Below are positions 9,317 to 17,465 of a stretch of DNA of 64,000 nucleotides, piece by piece. The translations under genes and the position numbers were made by a program. The DNA is taken from positions 115,098 through 179,097 of the forward strand of contig DLGC01000024.1 in NCBI GenBank assembly GCA_002482525.1. Reading direction: 5' to 3'. Source of the DNA: Propionibacteriaceae bacterium UBA7704. GTDB taxonomy: Bacteria; Actinomycetota; Actinomycetes; Propionibacteriales; Propionibacteriaceae. Position 1 is the first letter of the stretch. The number at the start of each line of letters is the position of its first letter. The notes beneath the pieces are model-generated. The model was not told the DNA's origin, did not search any database, and worked only from the letters and a program-made list of their open reading frames with translations.

Positions 9317-9362
9317 GCTCCCTGAGCCCGCCAACGACCCGCTGCCTGAGCCTGTCGAAGGC
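9317..9362. repeat. REP-like CCTGAGCC...TCGAAGG repeats
   Basis: Between the convergent ackA and transketolase genes the motif CTCCCTGAGCCCG is followed 23 bases later by TGCCTGAGCCTGTCGAAGG. The second is the widespread intergenic word known from many high-GC genomes (CCTTCGACAGGCTCAGG on the other strand). The same word family occurs at 62891-62937. It may act as a bidirectional transcription end or be a passive repeat. Confidence 0.5.
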
Positions 9363-9366
9363 CGCG

Positions 9367-11415
9367 CTAGGCGGTCGCCAGGGCTTTGCTCTGGGCGATG
9401 CTCTCGCGCACGGCGGTCATGATGTCGGCGACGGTGACGCCGAGGCGCTGCATCAGAATCTCGCCGGCGCCGCTGGCGCCGTAGGTGTTGATTCCGACGG
9501 TGCGTCCGGTGCTGCCGATCCAGCGATACCAGCCGGTATCGGTGCCCGCCTCCACGCTGACCCGGGCCCGGATCTGTGGGGGCAGCACCTGGTCTTGGTA
9601 GTCCTTGTCTTCGGCTTCGAACCACTCCAGACAGGGTGCTGAAACCACCTTCGCGGCAATGCCTTCGGCGCGAAGCTGCTCGGCGGCTTCAATGGCCAGG
9701 CTCACCTCGGAACCGGTAGCGATGATGAGGGCCTCGGCGTCGCTGCCACCCCACACGGTGTAGGCACCGCGGGACGCACCGTTGTCGTAGCTGGTCGCGG
9801 CTGCAACGATCGGCACCTTCTGACGGCTCAGGGCCAGGGCGGTCGGCCCGTCCTCGGCACGGGTCAGGATGCGACGCCAGGCGTCGGCGGTCTCGACGGT
9901 ATCTGCCGGACGCACCACAGCCAGCCCGGGCATGGTTCGGTAGCTCCATAGTTGTTCGATGGGCTGGTGAGTGGGGCCGTCCTCGCCCACCATGATCGAG
10001 TCGTGGCTCCAGATGAAGGTGACCGGCAGCTTCATCAGAGCGGCCAGGCGTACCGCCGGGCGCTGGTAGTCGGAGAACACCAGGTAGGTGGCACCGAAGG
10101 GTCGGCTGATGCCGGCCAAAGCCATGCCGTTGAGGATCGCCCCCATAGCGTGTTCGCGGATTCCGAAGTGCACGACCTGACCGCCGGGTCCGCCGGTCCA
10201 CTGCCCCATGGTGCCTTCGGTAGGCAGGAAGCTGGCTGCGCCCTCGATCAGGGTGCCGTTGGATTCGGCCAGATCACAGGAGCCTCCCCACAGTTCGGGC
10301 AAGAACGGGGCAACGGCGTTGAGCACGCGGCCGCTGGCCACGCGTGTTGCGAGCGGCTCGGCAGCGGCGCGGACGTCGGCCAGTGCGGCCAACGCGGGGC
10401 TGACGTCGCGGCGCATCATGCGGTCCAGTTCGGCAGCCTGTTCGGGATGCGTCGCGGCCCAGTCGGCTTGATGCTGCGTCCATTCGGCGTGGGCGCGACG
10501 GCCGCGATCGGCGACCTGGCGAGCGTGCTGCAGCAGTGGCTCTGGCATGTCGAAGGAGGATTGCGGGTCGAGCCCCAAGACGGTCTTGGTTGCGGCGATC
10601 TCGTCCACACCGGGGCCACCGGCATGGGCCTTGGCTGTTCCGCCGACAGTCGGCATCGGATGGCCGAGGCGCGAATGCAGCCGAATGAACACCGGTGCGT
10701 CGTCGATATCGCAGGCCTCTGCGTAGATTCGCCGGATCTCAGCTGGGTCTTCGGCGTCGAAGATCTCCAAGACCTTCCAGCCGTAGGCCTCGTAGCGTCG
10801 TGCGGTGTCTTCGGCGAAGGCGATGGCGGTGTCGCCTTCGATGGAGATGCGATTGTCGTCCCACACCACGATCAAACCCGGCAACTTCAGGGTTCCGGCC
10901 AGGGAGCTGGCTTCGTGAGTGATGCCTTCTTCCATGTCACCGTCGGAGGCGACGCACCACACCCGCGGGGAGTACAGGTCGGTGTCGAGAAGCCGACGCA
11001 TTCGCTGGGCTTCCATGGCAAGGCCGACGGCGTTTGCCACACCCTGACCAAGCGGGCCGGTGGTCGTCTCGACACCGGCGGTGTGTCCGCGTTCGGGATG
11101 CCCGGGGGTGCGCGAATCGATCTTGCGGGCCTGCTTGAGGTCATCGAGTTCGAGGCCGTAGCCGCTGAGGTAGAGCTGCAGGTACAGCGACAGGCTGGTG
11201 TGGCCGCAAGAGAGAACGAAGCGATCTCGTCCCGGCCAGGTGGGATCGGCCGGGTCGTGGCGCAGGAACTCCTGGAAGAGCAGGTAGAGAGCGGGCGCCA
11301 GGCTTGCTGCGGTGCCCGCGTGGCCTGATCCTTTCGCCTGCACGATTTCGAGGGGAAGAACCCTTGCATGGCGAACGACGTCGGCGTCGTTGGGGGATGA
11401 CCATCCTTGTGTCAT
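9367..11415 (-). CDS. tkt: Transketolase
   Basis: A 682-aa transketolase. The thiamine-diphosphate region GHAGTAASLAPALYLL and SCGHTSLSLYLQLYLSG, the Mg/ThDP motif ASDGDMEEGITHEASS with later VVWDDNRISIEG, the catalytic Glu region HFGIREHAMGAILNGMAL, and the C-terminal domain (AIEAAEQLRAEGIAAKVVS) are in order. It moves two-carbon units in the pentose phosphate pathway. No transaldolase or other pathway gene adjoins; the gene lies alone downstream of the ROK regulator. A good promoter with an inverted repeat sits upstream (11455-11485). HTSLSLYLQLYL and DGDMEEG place it slightly apart from the E. coli TktA type, perhaps a second paralogue. Confidence 0.92.
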   Translation of the reverse strand: MTQGWSSPNDADVVRHARVLPLEIVQAKGSGHAGTAASLAPALYLLFQEFLRHDPADPTWPGRDRFVLSCGHTSLSLYLQLYLSGYGLELDDLKQARKIDSRTPGHPERGHTAGVETTTGPLGQGVANAVGLAMEAQRMRRLLDTDLYSPRVWCVASDGDMEEGITHEASSLAGTLKLPGLIVVWDDNRISIEGDTAIAFAEDTARRYEAYGWKVLEIFDAEDPAEIRRIYAEACDIDDAPVFIRLHSRLGHPMPTVGGTAKAHAGGPGVDEIAATKTVLGLDPQSSFDMPEPLLQHARQVADRGRRAHAEWTQHQADWAATHPEQAAELDRMMRRDVSPALAALADVRAAAEPLATRVASGRVLNAVAPFLPELWGGSCDLAESNGTLIEGAASFLPTEGTMGQWTGGPGGQVVHFGIREHAMGAILNGMALAGISRPFGATYLVFSDYQRPAVRLAALMKLPVTFIWSHDSIMVGEDGPTHQPIEQLWSYRTMPGLAVVRPADTVETADAWRRILTRAEDGPTALALSRQKVPIVAAATSYDNGASRGAYTVWGGSDAEALIIATGSEVSLAIEAAEQLRAEGIAAKVVSAPCLEWFEAEDKDYQDQVLPPQIRARVSVEAGTDTGWYRWIGSTGRTVGINTYGASGAGEILMQRLGVTVADIMTAVRESIAQSKALATA

Positions 11416-11454
11416 GTGCTCAACCGTCCTTGGTGATGCTGCGAAGACACACTA

Positions 11455-11485
11455 ATGATAGCCCTTGAACTTATTTATGTTCAAG
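11455..11485 (-). promoter_or_regulatory. Transketolase promoter with inverted-repeat operator
   Basis: On the minus strand TTGAAC (11479-11484) and TATCAT (11455-11460) are separated by 18 bp. The inverted repeat CTTGAAC-N8-GTTCAAG (11464-11485) covers the -35 and most of the spacer. A protein on this repeat would block or alter polymerase binding. The gene upstream encodes a ROK regulator, which is one candidate binder, though no second copy of the motif is seen before the PTS genes. Confidence 0.55.
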
Positions 11486-11501
11486 AGTGTGCATATCTAG
11501 G

Positions 11502-12659
11502 TCAGGATGCACTCGCTAAGGCCTGAACCGCACCACTGCCGAACGCCACATCACCGGCCAACTGAGCCGCCCCGGCGAGCCCGCCGATATTGCCCAGTTG
11601 AGCGGTCGAGATCACCAGGCTCTTGGTGGCCAAGGGATGGGAGTCCTCATAGACCCGTCGCCGGATGCCCGCGAGCAGCACCTCGCTGGAGGAGGCCAGG
11701 TTTCCGGCGATGATCACCCGACTCGGGTTGAGGAAGCCGACCACGTCCGCCAGGATCTCGCCGAGGCGGTCGCCGGCCGAACGCAGCAGGTCGAGAACCA
11801 TCGGCTCCTTCTGATCAGCCAGATCGATCACAGCCTGGCTGGTGTGCACGTCAGCGACACCCGCCTCACGCAGCGCACGGGCGATCGCCCAGCCACCTGC
11901 GGTCGCCTCCGCGCAGCCTTCCTGACCACAGCGGCACGGAGCTCCGCCGCGCCGCGGTAGGTGTCCGAGGTCTCCAGCAGCACCTTGACCGCCACGCACG
12001 ATCTGGCCGTTGGCGATGATGCCGGCACCGATGCCCATGCCGACTTTCAACACCAAGACGTCTCTCACCGCACCCTCCAAGGCGCGATATTCGCCCAGGG
12101 CCAACAGGTTGGCGTCCTTGTCGACGGCGACTGGCGCCGCAAATCGCGTCCGACTGAAGCGGGGCACCACAAAGCCATCCCAGCCCGACATGGTCGGCGG
12201 CTGCACGACAGTGCCCGTGGTGTGTTCAACAGGACCGGGGATGCCGATGGCGATTCCCATGACGTCATCTGCAGCTCGGCTGTGCGCGGCAAGCAGTGCT
12301 TCGAACTCGTCATACACCAGGCCCAGCACAGCTTCGGGCCCCTGGTTCACGTCAAGGTCATGGTCACGGATCTGCAGAATCTCGCCACCGAGATCCATGA
12401 TTCCCACTCGCGTATGGCTGCCGCCGATGTCTGCCCCAAGGAGAATCCCGCGGTTCGGATTGATGATCAGGCGTTCGGCGGGCCGTCCACCGGTATCGCG
12501 CACGAAGGCATCACTGGCTACCAGACCCACATCGATGAGCCGATCCAAGTGCGAGGACACCGTCCCGCGAGCAAATCCGGACTCTTGAACCAACTGAGCG
12601 CGACTCACTGCCTGCCCTGATCGAATCAGTTCCAAGAGACGCACCGCTACGTCATCCAT
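11502..12659 (-). CDS. ROK-family transcriptional regulator
   Basis: A 385-aa repressor-type ROK protein. The N-terminal winged helix (SRAQLVQESGFARGTVSSHL) is followed by the ROK ATPase-like fold: GILLGADIGGSHTRVGIMDL, GIAIGIPGPVEHTTG, the zinc-site block CRCGQEGCAE, and NPSRVIIAGNLASS. I start at the ATG at 12659, eight bases after AGGAG. The frame open to 12806 is an unsupported extension. It is divergent from the ascorbate-type PTS operon (first start 12887), so sugar- or sugar-phosphate-responsive control of that operon is likely. Whether it also acts on the transketolase promoter is inference. Confidence 0.88.
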   Translation of the reverse strand: MDDVAVRLLELIRSGQAVSRAQLVQESGFARGTVSSHLDRLIDVGLVASDAFVRDTGGRPAERLIINPNRGILLGADIGGSHTRVGIMDLGGEILQIRDHDLDVNQGPEAVLGLVYDEFEALLAAHSRAADDVMGIAIGIPGPVEHTTGTVVQPPTMSGWDGFVVPRFSRTRFAAPVAVDKDANLLALGEYRALEGAVRDVLVLKVGMGIGAGIIANGQIVRGGQGAAGDLGHLPRRGGAPCRCGQEGCAEATAGGWAIARALREAGVADVHTSQAVIDLADQKEPMVLDLLRSAGDRLGEILADVVGFLNPSRVIIAGNLASSSEVLLAGIRRRVYEDSHPLATKSLVISTAQLGNIGGLAGAAQLAGDVAFGSGAVQALASAS

Positions 12660-12886
12660 GACCCGCACTCCTATCCAATCCCCGCCAGACACACAGACAG
12701 AAGGCCTGGCTGGGCGGCGGATCCAGCGAACTTCGTCGTTCCGCGCGGCTGACGTCACATCGTGCCTGTAACCGTAAACCATCGCAACAAGCAGTGGAAT
12801 GGACAAACTGAGGCTTATTTCTGCTCAGTCCTGTACAGAAGGGTTCTGATCGCGGTAGCGTGTTCGAGACACAGAGGGGTTCGACG

Positions 12887-13339
12887 ATGACTCTTTCGCA
12901 ATGGCTTCCCATTGAGGCGATTCGTACGTCAGTAGCGGCTTCAGATTGGCGCGCAGCGATCACCGCCAGTGGTGAGGCGTTGGCTGCCAGCGGCGCAACC
13001 ACCGATGACTACACCCAAGAGATGATCGAGACCGTTGAGAAGCTTGGGCCCTACATCGTTATCGCGCCGGGTCTGGCCCTGGCTCATTCCCGGCCGTCAC
13101 CGGCCGTGCATCGAGCTGGGCTCAGTTGGGTCACGCTGGCCACCCCCGTGGCGTTCGGTAATGCTGCCAACGATCCGGTGGATCTGGTGATCGGTCTGGC
13201 CGCTCTGGATCATGATGGGCACTTGGAGATGATGTCCGAGCTTGCCGCCGTGATCTCCGAAGAGGAGACGCTCGCTGCGTTGCGAGCGGCGAAGTCGGCA
13301 GAAGAAGTCCAATCGGTCATCGATTCAGTCACGCAGTAG
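12887..13339 (+). CDS. PTS ascorbate-type EIIA component
   Basis: A 150-aa EIIA of the fructose/mannitol-like fold used in ascorbate systems. The phosphorylation histidine is in PYIVIAPGLALAHSRPS (His67), followed by NDPVDLVIGLAALDHDGH, as in UlaC. I start at ATG 12887, preceded by GAGGGG, and not at the in-frame ATG at 12860. HPr, which phosphorylates it, is not in the window. It heads an EIIA-EIIB-EIIC operon divergent from a ROK regulator. The sugar is unproven. No ascorbate-6-phosphate lactonase or other catabolic ula gene is nearby. Confidence 0.85.
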   Translation: MTLSQWLPIEAIRTSVAASDWRAAITASGEALAASGATTDDYTQEMIETVEKLGPYIVIAPGLALAHSRPSPAVHRAGLSWVTLATPVAFGNAANDPVDLVIGLAALDHDGHLEMMSELAAVISEEETLAALRAAKSAEEVQSVIDSVTQ

Positions 13340-13379
13340 TGGCGTCGTCACTACCGGACAGGAATAGAGAGGCACTCAG

Positions 13380-13652
13380 ATGAAAATTGTCACCGTTTGC
13401 GGGATGGGCATCGGGACCTCGGTCTTACTGAAGATGAACGCCGAGAAGGTGCTGCGTCAGCTGGACATCGACGCCGACGTCGAGGCTGCTGATATCGGTG
13501 TGGCTCGGGGTATGGCCCGCACTGCCGATGTCGTGCTCACGTCGGCCGACCTGGCCGATGAGTTGGGCGAAACCTCCGCGAAGGTCATCGTGATCAACAA
13601 CTTCACGAGCATCGCAGAGATCACAGAAAAGCTTTCAGAGGTCCTTGGCTGA
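13380..13652 (+). CDS. PTS ascorbate-type EIIB component
   Basis: A 90-aa EIIB. The phospho-cysteine is Cys7 in MKIVTVCGMGIGTSVLLKMN, and the fold continues with ADVEAADIGVARG and VLTSADLADELG. It takes phosphate from the EIIA encoded 40 bp upstream and passes it to substrate bound in EIIC. The length and the CGMGIGTS loop match the SgaB/UlaB family. The short spacings put it in a three-gene operon. Confidence 0.88.
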   Translation: MKIVTVCGMGIGTSVLLKMNAEKVLRQLDIDADVEAADIGVARGMARTADVVLTSADLADELGETSAKVIVINNFTSIAEITEKLSEVLG

Positions 13653-13698
13653 CAAGGCCGCCACGCCGCACCTCTGATTGACGAAAGGAAGTACTCCC

Positions 13699-15204
13699 AT
13701 GGAATGGTTTGTCGCCGTACTGAATTTTATCGGGCTGCAGATCCTCAACGTGCCGGCATATCTGATCGGCATCATCACCGCCATCGGCCTCATTGCGCTA
13801 CGTCGCAAGCCCGGCCAGGTGATCGGTGGAGGTTTGAAGGCCGCGCTGGGCTTCTTGATCCTCGGTGCCGGTGCCGGTGTGGTCGTAGCCGCCCTGGCTC
13901 CCCTGGGTGATCTGATCCTGGCCGTCACTGGCGCCCAGGGCGTGATTCCCACCAACGAGGTGATCACAGCCATCGCAGCAGAGAAGTACGGCACGGTCGG
14001 GGCTTATGTCCTGGTGCTGGGCTTCATTGTGATGCTGCTGCTGGCCCGCTTCACTCCGCTGCGCTACATCTTCTTGACCGGCCACCACATGGTGTTCATG
14101 TCGATCATGATCACTGTGGTGCTGTCGGTCGGGCTGGGTGACAGCCTCGGCTGGCTGGTCGTCCCGATCGGCGCGATCCTGCTGGGCGTGATCATGGTGG
14201 TCATGCCGGCCTTCGCTCAGCCGTGGACGCGAAAGATCACCGGCGATGACACCTTCGCCATCGGCCACTTCGGTTCGGCTGGATACATCGCTGCTGGTGC
14301 AGCCGGTCAGCTCGTCGGTGGCAAGAGCCGCTCGACTGAGGAGATCAACTTCCCGCAGAACCTGCGGTTCCTGCGCGATTCGATGGTTGCCACCGCTCTG
14401 TCGATGGTGCTGATCTACTGGGTCTTCGCGATCTGGGGCCTGATTGCCCTGCCGACCGATGAGGCTCTGAAGATCATGAACGGTTCGGCCGACGCGGGCG
14501 CCTACATGATGGCCGCCTTCGGTCTGGCTTTGCAGTTCGGTGTCGGTGTCGCCATCATCCTCTACGGCGTGCGTACCGTGCTGGGCGAGCTGATCCCCGC
14601 CTTCCAGGGCATCGCCGAGAAGGTTGTCCCCGGTGCACTGCCGGCCCTGGACATCCCGATGGTCTACCCGTTCGCTGCCAATGCTGTGCTGATCGGCTTC
14701 ATCTCCTCCTTCGTCGGTGGACTGGTGATGCTGGTCATCCTCGCCACCTGGCTCGGGCCGGTCTTCGGTCTGGCGCTGATCCTGCCGGGTATGGTTCCGC
14801 ACTTCTTCACCGGTGGTGGCGCTGGCGTCTACGGCAATGCCACCGGCGGTCGCCGCGGTGCGGTGCTGGGTGGCTTCGTCAATGGTCTGCTGATCACGAT
14901 TCTGCCGGCCACTCTGCTGACCGTGTTCGGATCGCTGGGCTTCGAGAACTCGACCTTCGGCGATGCCGACTTCGGCTGGTTCGGCACCTTGATCGGTACC
15001 GGCTACGTCGGTGGTCCGGTCGTCGGCATCATCGTCAGCCTCGTGGTTGCCGTCGTCCTGGTGATCGGCGCCTCGATCTTCCAGGTCAAGGTCGTCAACA
15101 CCGGCTGGGTTCCTGGCGCCAAGCGCGATGCGCTGATCGCCGAGGAAGATGCCGCAGCGGCTGCAGCGAAAGAAGCCACCACCGGTACCGCTCAGCAGGA
15201 GTAA
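13699..15204 (+). CDS. PTS ascorbate-type EIIC permease (UlaA-like)
   Basis: A 501-aa membrane transporter with about eleven hydrophobic segments. Typical UlaA/SgaT features are KPGQVIGGGLKAALGFLILG near the N-terminus, PTNEVITAIAAEKYG, GHHMVFMS, DTFAIGHFGS, and GMVPHFFTGGGAGVYGNATGG. The start is ATG 13699 with AAAGGAAG eight bases upstream; the frame open from 13678 lacks a ribosome site. The alanine- and lysine-rich C-terminus (EEDAAAAAAKEATTGTAQQE) is cytoplasmic. Substrate specificity within the ascorbate-GAT group cannot be decided from the sequence. Confidence 0.9.
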   Translation: MEWFVAVLNFIGLQILNVPAYLIGIITAIGLIALRRKPGQVIGGGLKAALGFLILGAGAGVVVAALAPLGDLILAVTGAQGVIPTNEVITAIAAEKYGTVGAYVLVLGFIVMLLLARFTPLRYIFLTGHHMVFMSIMITVVLSVGLGDSLGWLVVPIGAILLGVIMVVMPAFAQPWTRKITGDDTFAIGHFGSAGYIAAGAAGQLVGGKSRSTEEINFPQNLRFLRDSMVATALSMVLIYWVFAIWGLIALPTDEALKIMNGSADAGAYMMAAFGLALQFGVGVAIILYGVRTVLGELIPAFQGIAEKVVPGALPALDIPMVYPFAANAVLIGFISSFVGGLVMLVILATWLGPVFGLALILPGMVPHFFTGGGAGVYGNATGGRRGAVLGGFVNGLLITILPATLLTVFGSLGFENSTFGDADFGWFGTLIGTGYVGGPVVGIIVSLVVAVVLVIGASIFQVKVVNTGWVPGAKRDALIAEEDAAAAAAKEATTGTAQQE

Positions 15205-15246
15205 GCCAAAACCCCTCCTGAGGGCACCGCCGCTCTCACAACAGAG

Positions 15247-15310
15247 AATGGACCGTCGCGGGTCCGCCGCATTCGTCCGCCAACGCGAATGCATCCCGCG
15301 GCGGTCCATT
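15247..15310. terminator. Large hairpin between convergent genes
   Basis: Arms AATGGACCGTCGCGGG (15247-15262) and CCCGCGGCGGTCCATT (15295-15310) pair over 16 bp with one G-T mismatch, and an inner GCATTCG/CGAATGC pair extends the structure. It follows the PTS EIIC stop by 42 bp and faces the racemase stop. There is little T-tract (TTTGTGTG), so it may stop transcription from both sides or protect 3' ends. Confidence 0.65.
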
Positions 15311-15338
15311 TGTGTGCCGGGCGGTTCAGGGCCGCGCG

Positions 15339-16031
15339 TTACTGATGCAGCGCGAAATCCACCGCAGCCTGTGCATGCAGCGCCGTGGTGGCGAAGAGCG
15401 GCACTGGTGCGTCCGCGGGACGCAGCAGCAACTCGATCTCGGTGCAGCCCAGAATGATGCCTTCCGCACCGCGGGCCACCAGGCGTTCGACGATCTGCTG
15501 ATAGGCCTTGCGGGATTCTTCGCGAATCTCACCCAGCACGAGTTCGGAGTAGATCACCCGGTCGACCTCGGCGCGATCTGCTGCGTCCGGAGTGAGGACG
15601 GTGAGGCCGGCGGTGTGGAGTCGGTCGGAGTAGAAGTCTTCTTCCATCGTGAAGCGGGTACCGAGCAGACCGACGGTCTCCAGCCCCGCGGCGCGCACCG
15701 CGTTGGCGGCCACGTCGGCCAGATGAATCAGCGGAATGTCGATGGCCTCGCTGATCTGATCGGCCACCTTGTGCATGGTGTTGGTGCAGAGCAGCACGCA
15801 GTCGGCACCGGCAGCCTGCAGCCCTCGGGCTTCGGCGGCGAGCAGCTCGCCGGATTCGTCCCAGCGACCTTGCGCCTGCATGGCCTCGATCTCGGCGAAG
15901 TCGACCGAGCTGAGCACGCAGCGCGCCGAGTGTAGACCACCGAGTTCGGCCTTGATGCCTTCATTGATGAGCGAGTAGTACAGGGCCGAACTCTCCCAGC
16001 TCATGCCCCCGATCAGACCGATCTTCCGCAT
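15339..16031 (-). CDS. Aspartate/glutamate racemase family protein
   Basis: A 230-aa Asp/Glu racemase. The N-terminal KIGLIGGMSWESSALYY, the first catalytic cysteine in LLCTNTMHKVAD (Cys83), and the second in EGIILGCTEIELLL (Cys194) are all present, so both acid-base residues are intact. Members of this YgeA/RacX-like branch interconvert L- and D-amino acids without cofactor, often with broad specificity, for peptidoglycan or D-amino-acid metabolism. It stands alone, converging on the PTS operon. It is the last core-type gene before the mobile block. Confidence 0.88.
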   Translation of the reverse strand: MRKIGLIGGMSWESSALYYSLINEGIKAELGGLHSARCVLSSVDFAEIEAMQAQGRWDESGELLAAEARGLQAAGADCVLLCTNTMHKVADQISEAIDIPLIHLADVAANAVRAAGLETVGLLGTRFTMEEDFYSDRLHTAGLTVLTPDAADRAEVDRVIYSELVLGEIREESRKAYQQIVERLVARGAEGIILGCTEIELLLRPADAPVPLFATTALHAQAAVDFALHQ

Positions 16032-16069
16032 GCCTCGATGCTAGGCCCTTCATCCCCACAATCCACACC

Positions 16070-16238
16070 TGTGGCTAACTGTCTGAGATTCCGCTGAACA
16101 GCTCCGCTGCTTGTCGCAAGGCAATTACAGTCCCACTGCAGTCGACATGTCGCCCAGGTGAACCCGGACTGAACGGGCACTGGCCGTCCGAGGGGCCGGG
16201 CGATCGTTGTCCACATGAGTTGTCCACAGTGGGGATAA
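16070..16238. other. Cluster of DnaA-box-like sequences
   Basis: Two exact TTGTCCACA words (16207-16215 and 16220-16228) lie 4 bp apart, followed by TTATCCCCA on the minus strand (16230-16238) and TTAGCCACA on the minus strand (16070-16078). These match or nearly match the DnaA box. The cluster lies 49 bp outside the left end of the mobile element and not next to any dnaA/dnaN gene. It may be a remnant replication origin from a plasmid or a chance run. Confidence 0.35.
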
Positions 16239-16286
16239 CTACAGCGGTGTAGTTCCGGGGATGCGTGTACGGATGAACACCTGCGC

Positions 16287-16336
16287 TTTCCGGCGAGGAC
16301 GAAAGTGAGAATCCTGGTCTTGCGACGCGGTGAGAA
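16287..16336 (+). repeat. Left transposon end, element 1
   Basis: TTTCCGGCGAGGACGAAAG starts the end; the matching end at 25418 reads TGTCCGGGGAGGACGAAAG. Two GTGAGAA sites follow at 16305 and 16330 (25 bp apart). The shared word GAGGACGAAAGTGAGAATCC is identical over 20 bases between the two left ends. The first T-G-T has decayed to T-T-T here. Confidence 0.6.
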
Positions 16337-17113
16337 TCTCGGCCATTCCTGGGCCGGAAGACGAGAATCGCGCTGCTCCGTCCCACGCCGCCTCACCGAA
16401 CACTTCGCAACTCAACTCGGACTCGACCCCACTCAGGTCACTGCGATGCACCCCGCTCGCCAGAGCGGCCACGCCCTCCAAATCAGCGCCATCACCAAAC
16501 AAGCCCGGCACGCCTGGCCCATCGTCCCCATCAGCTGGACCTACCTCCGACAGCCCCGAACCTGCGACCAGTGCGTCAGCCAGTAGGGCTACCGCCGCGT
16601 GACCTGGCACGTGCCCTGCGTGACCCACTGCGTGGAGCACTCGGTGTAACTCCACCAACCAGGAGAAGCCAGCAAAGACCCCGGTGATAGCGCACGGCGT
16701 ACCGCCCTCCTGCTCGACCTCTTCGCCGCACCAACGGCGGTCTTCGCCGACCAAGTCGCGCCAGCCACAACAGTGCTCCGCGCCTGGCTCGAATGCGCCA
16801 TCCTCACCTCGGCTACCGAACGGCCCGACTGGCGCACCCCACCAACCGCGCAAACCGCCAACCGATGGCTCAACCACGCCACGCCAATCGCCATGGCCAC
16901 CACCCGCGAAGCCGAAGAACTCCTCAAACCCATCATCGACAACCCCCCAGGTCCGCGCCAGCCGATACGCCCAGGCGTCGCTGTACTCACCACCCATGCG
17001 GAACCTGATCGACTCCGTGCTTGCCCGCTGGAACCGACCTTCAACGCCGGACAAAACGCCACTCGCCACCAACACCCCGACAGCCTCACACCACCCGAAG
17101 ATGGAAGGACCTC
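16305..17113 (+). pseudogene. Decayed TniQ-like transposition gene
   Basis: One reading frame holds protein-like sequence interrupted by a TAG at 16584 and a TAA at 16647. Around the first stop it reads RTCDQCVSQ, then after the stop GYRRVTWHVPCVTHCVEHSV, the CxxC...W..P.V..C..H pattern of TniQ zinc-binding domains. Further on LRAWLECAILTSATERPDW and ATTREAEELLKPIID look coding. TniQ proteins guide target choice in Tn7/Tn5053-type transposons, which suits the element ends. Family recognition rests on this short motif alone, and the exact gene limits are unknown. Confidence 0.4.
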
Positions 17114-17114
17114 G

Positions 17115-17273
17115 ATGAACCTCGAAGAGCCCCGGCGGCCACGGAACCGCGCAAAGCAACGCAGGGTGCGAGCGCGCATGGCCACAACTGGCGAGACCTA
17201 CCAACAGGCCCTGCAAGCCATCCAGGCAGAGACCGAGACACCTAGTAACGACGACCTTCCACCAGCCGCCTAG
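17115..17273 (+). CDS. Small basic protein next to transposition remnant
   Basis: A 52-aa frame with ATG at 17115 preceded by AAGGA six bases upstream. The sequence has a basic stretch (RRPRNRAKQRRVRARMA) and then TGETYQQALQAIQAE, a pattern I have seen in many short actinobacterial proteins of mobile regions (arginine-rich segment followed by TG.xYxxALR). It is in the same frame as the decayed TniQ-like sequence, so it might instead be that gene's C-terminal end. No function can be assigned. Confidence 0.4.
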   Translation: MNLEEPRRPRNRAKQRRVRARMATTGETYQQALQAIQAETETPSNDDLPPAA

Positions 17274-17295
17274 ACACATGCCGGGCCGCTGGGGC

Positions 17296-17342
17296 GCCGT
17301 ATAGCCCCGCACCCTAGACAGGGCTAGAAAACCCTATACGGC
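17296..17342. repeat. Inverted repeat in intergenic space
   Basis: GCCGTATAG (17296-17304) and CTATACGGC (17334-17342) are perfect 9-bp arms around a 29-base centre. The arms are AT-containing in a GC-rich setting and there is no T-tract, so it looks more like a protein-binding or recombination site than a terminator. Confidence 0.45.
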
Positions 17343-17465
17343 ACCGGTGTCAGCTTTTAGGCCGTTTATGTCCTTCATATTTCGCGGTCAGCCCAGCATC
17401 CCGCGACACCCCTCACCCGCCGAAGAACCGATCGAACTGTCAGTGCGACCCGACAGTCCGGGCCC

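Noticed and set aside
8612..9625. 337-codon minus-strand frame across ackA and tkt ends
   Set aside because: Arg/His-rich antisense frame crossing two real genes.
9952..11328. 458-codon plus-strand frame
   Set aside because: Antisense of transketolase; no motifs, and the opposite strand carries a full conserved enzyme.
12660..12886. Operator TTCTG...CAGAA between the ROK and PTS genes
   Set aside because: Arms are only 5 bp with a 12-base centre, too weak to claim over chance.
13798..15309. 503-codon minus-strand frame
   Set aside because: Antisense of the PTS permease, with biased Gln/Asp/His composition typical of a shadow frame.
16239..17312. 357-codon minus-strand frame over the left transposon end
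   Set aside because: Composition is Gly/Ala/Trp-rich without domains; it overlaps the TniQ-like frame on the plus strand, which has a recognisable motif.
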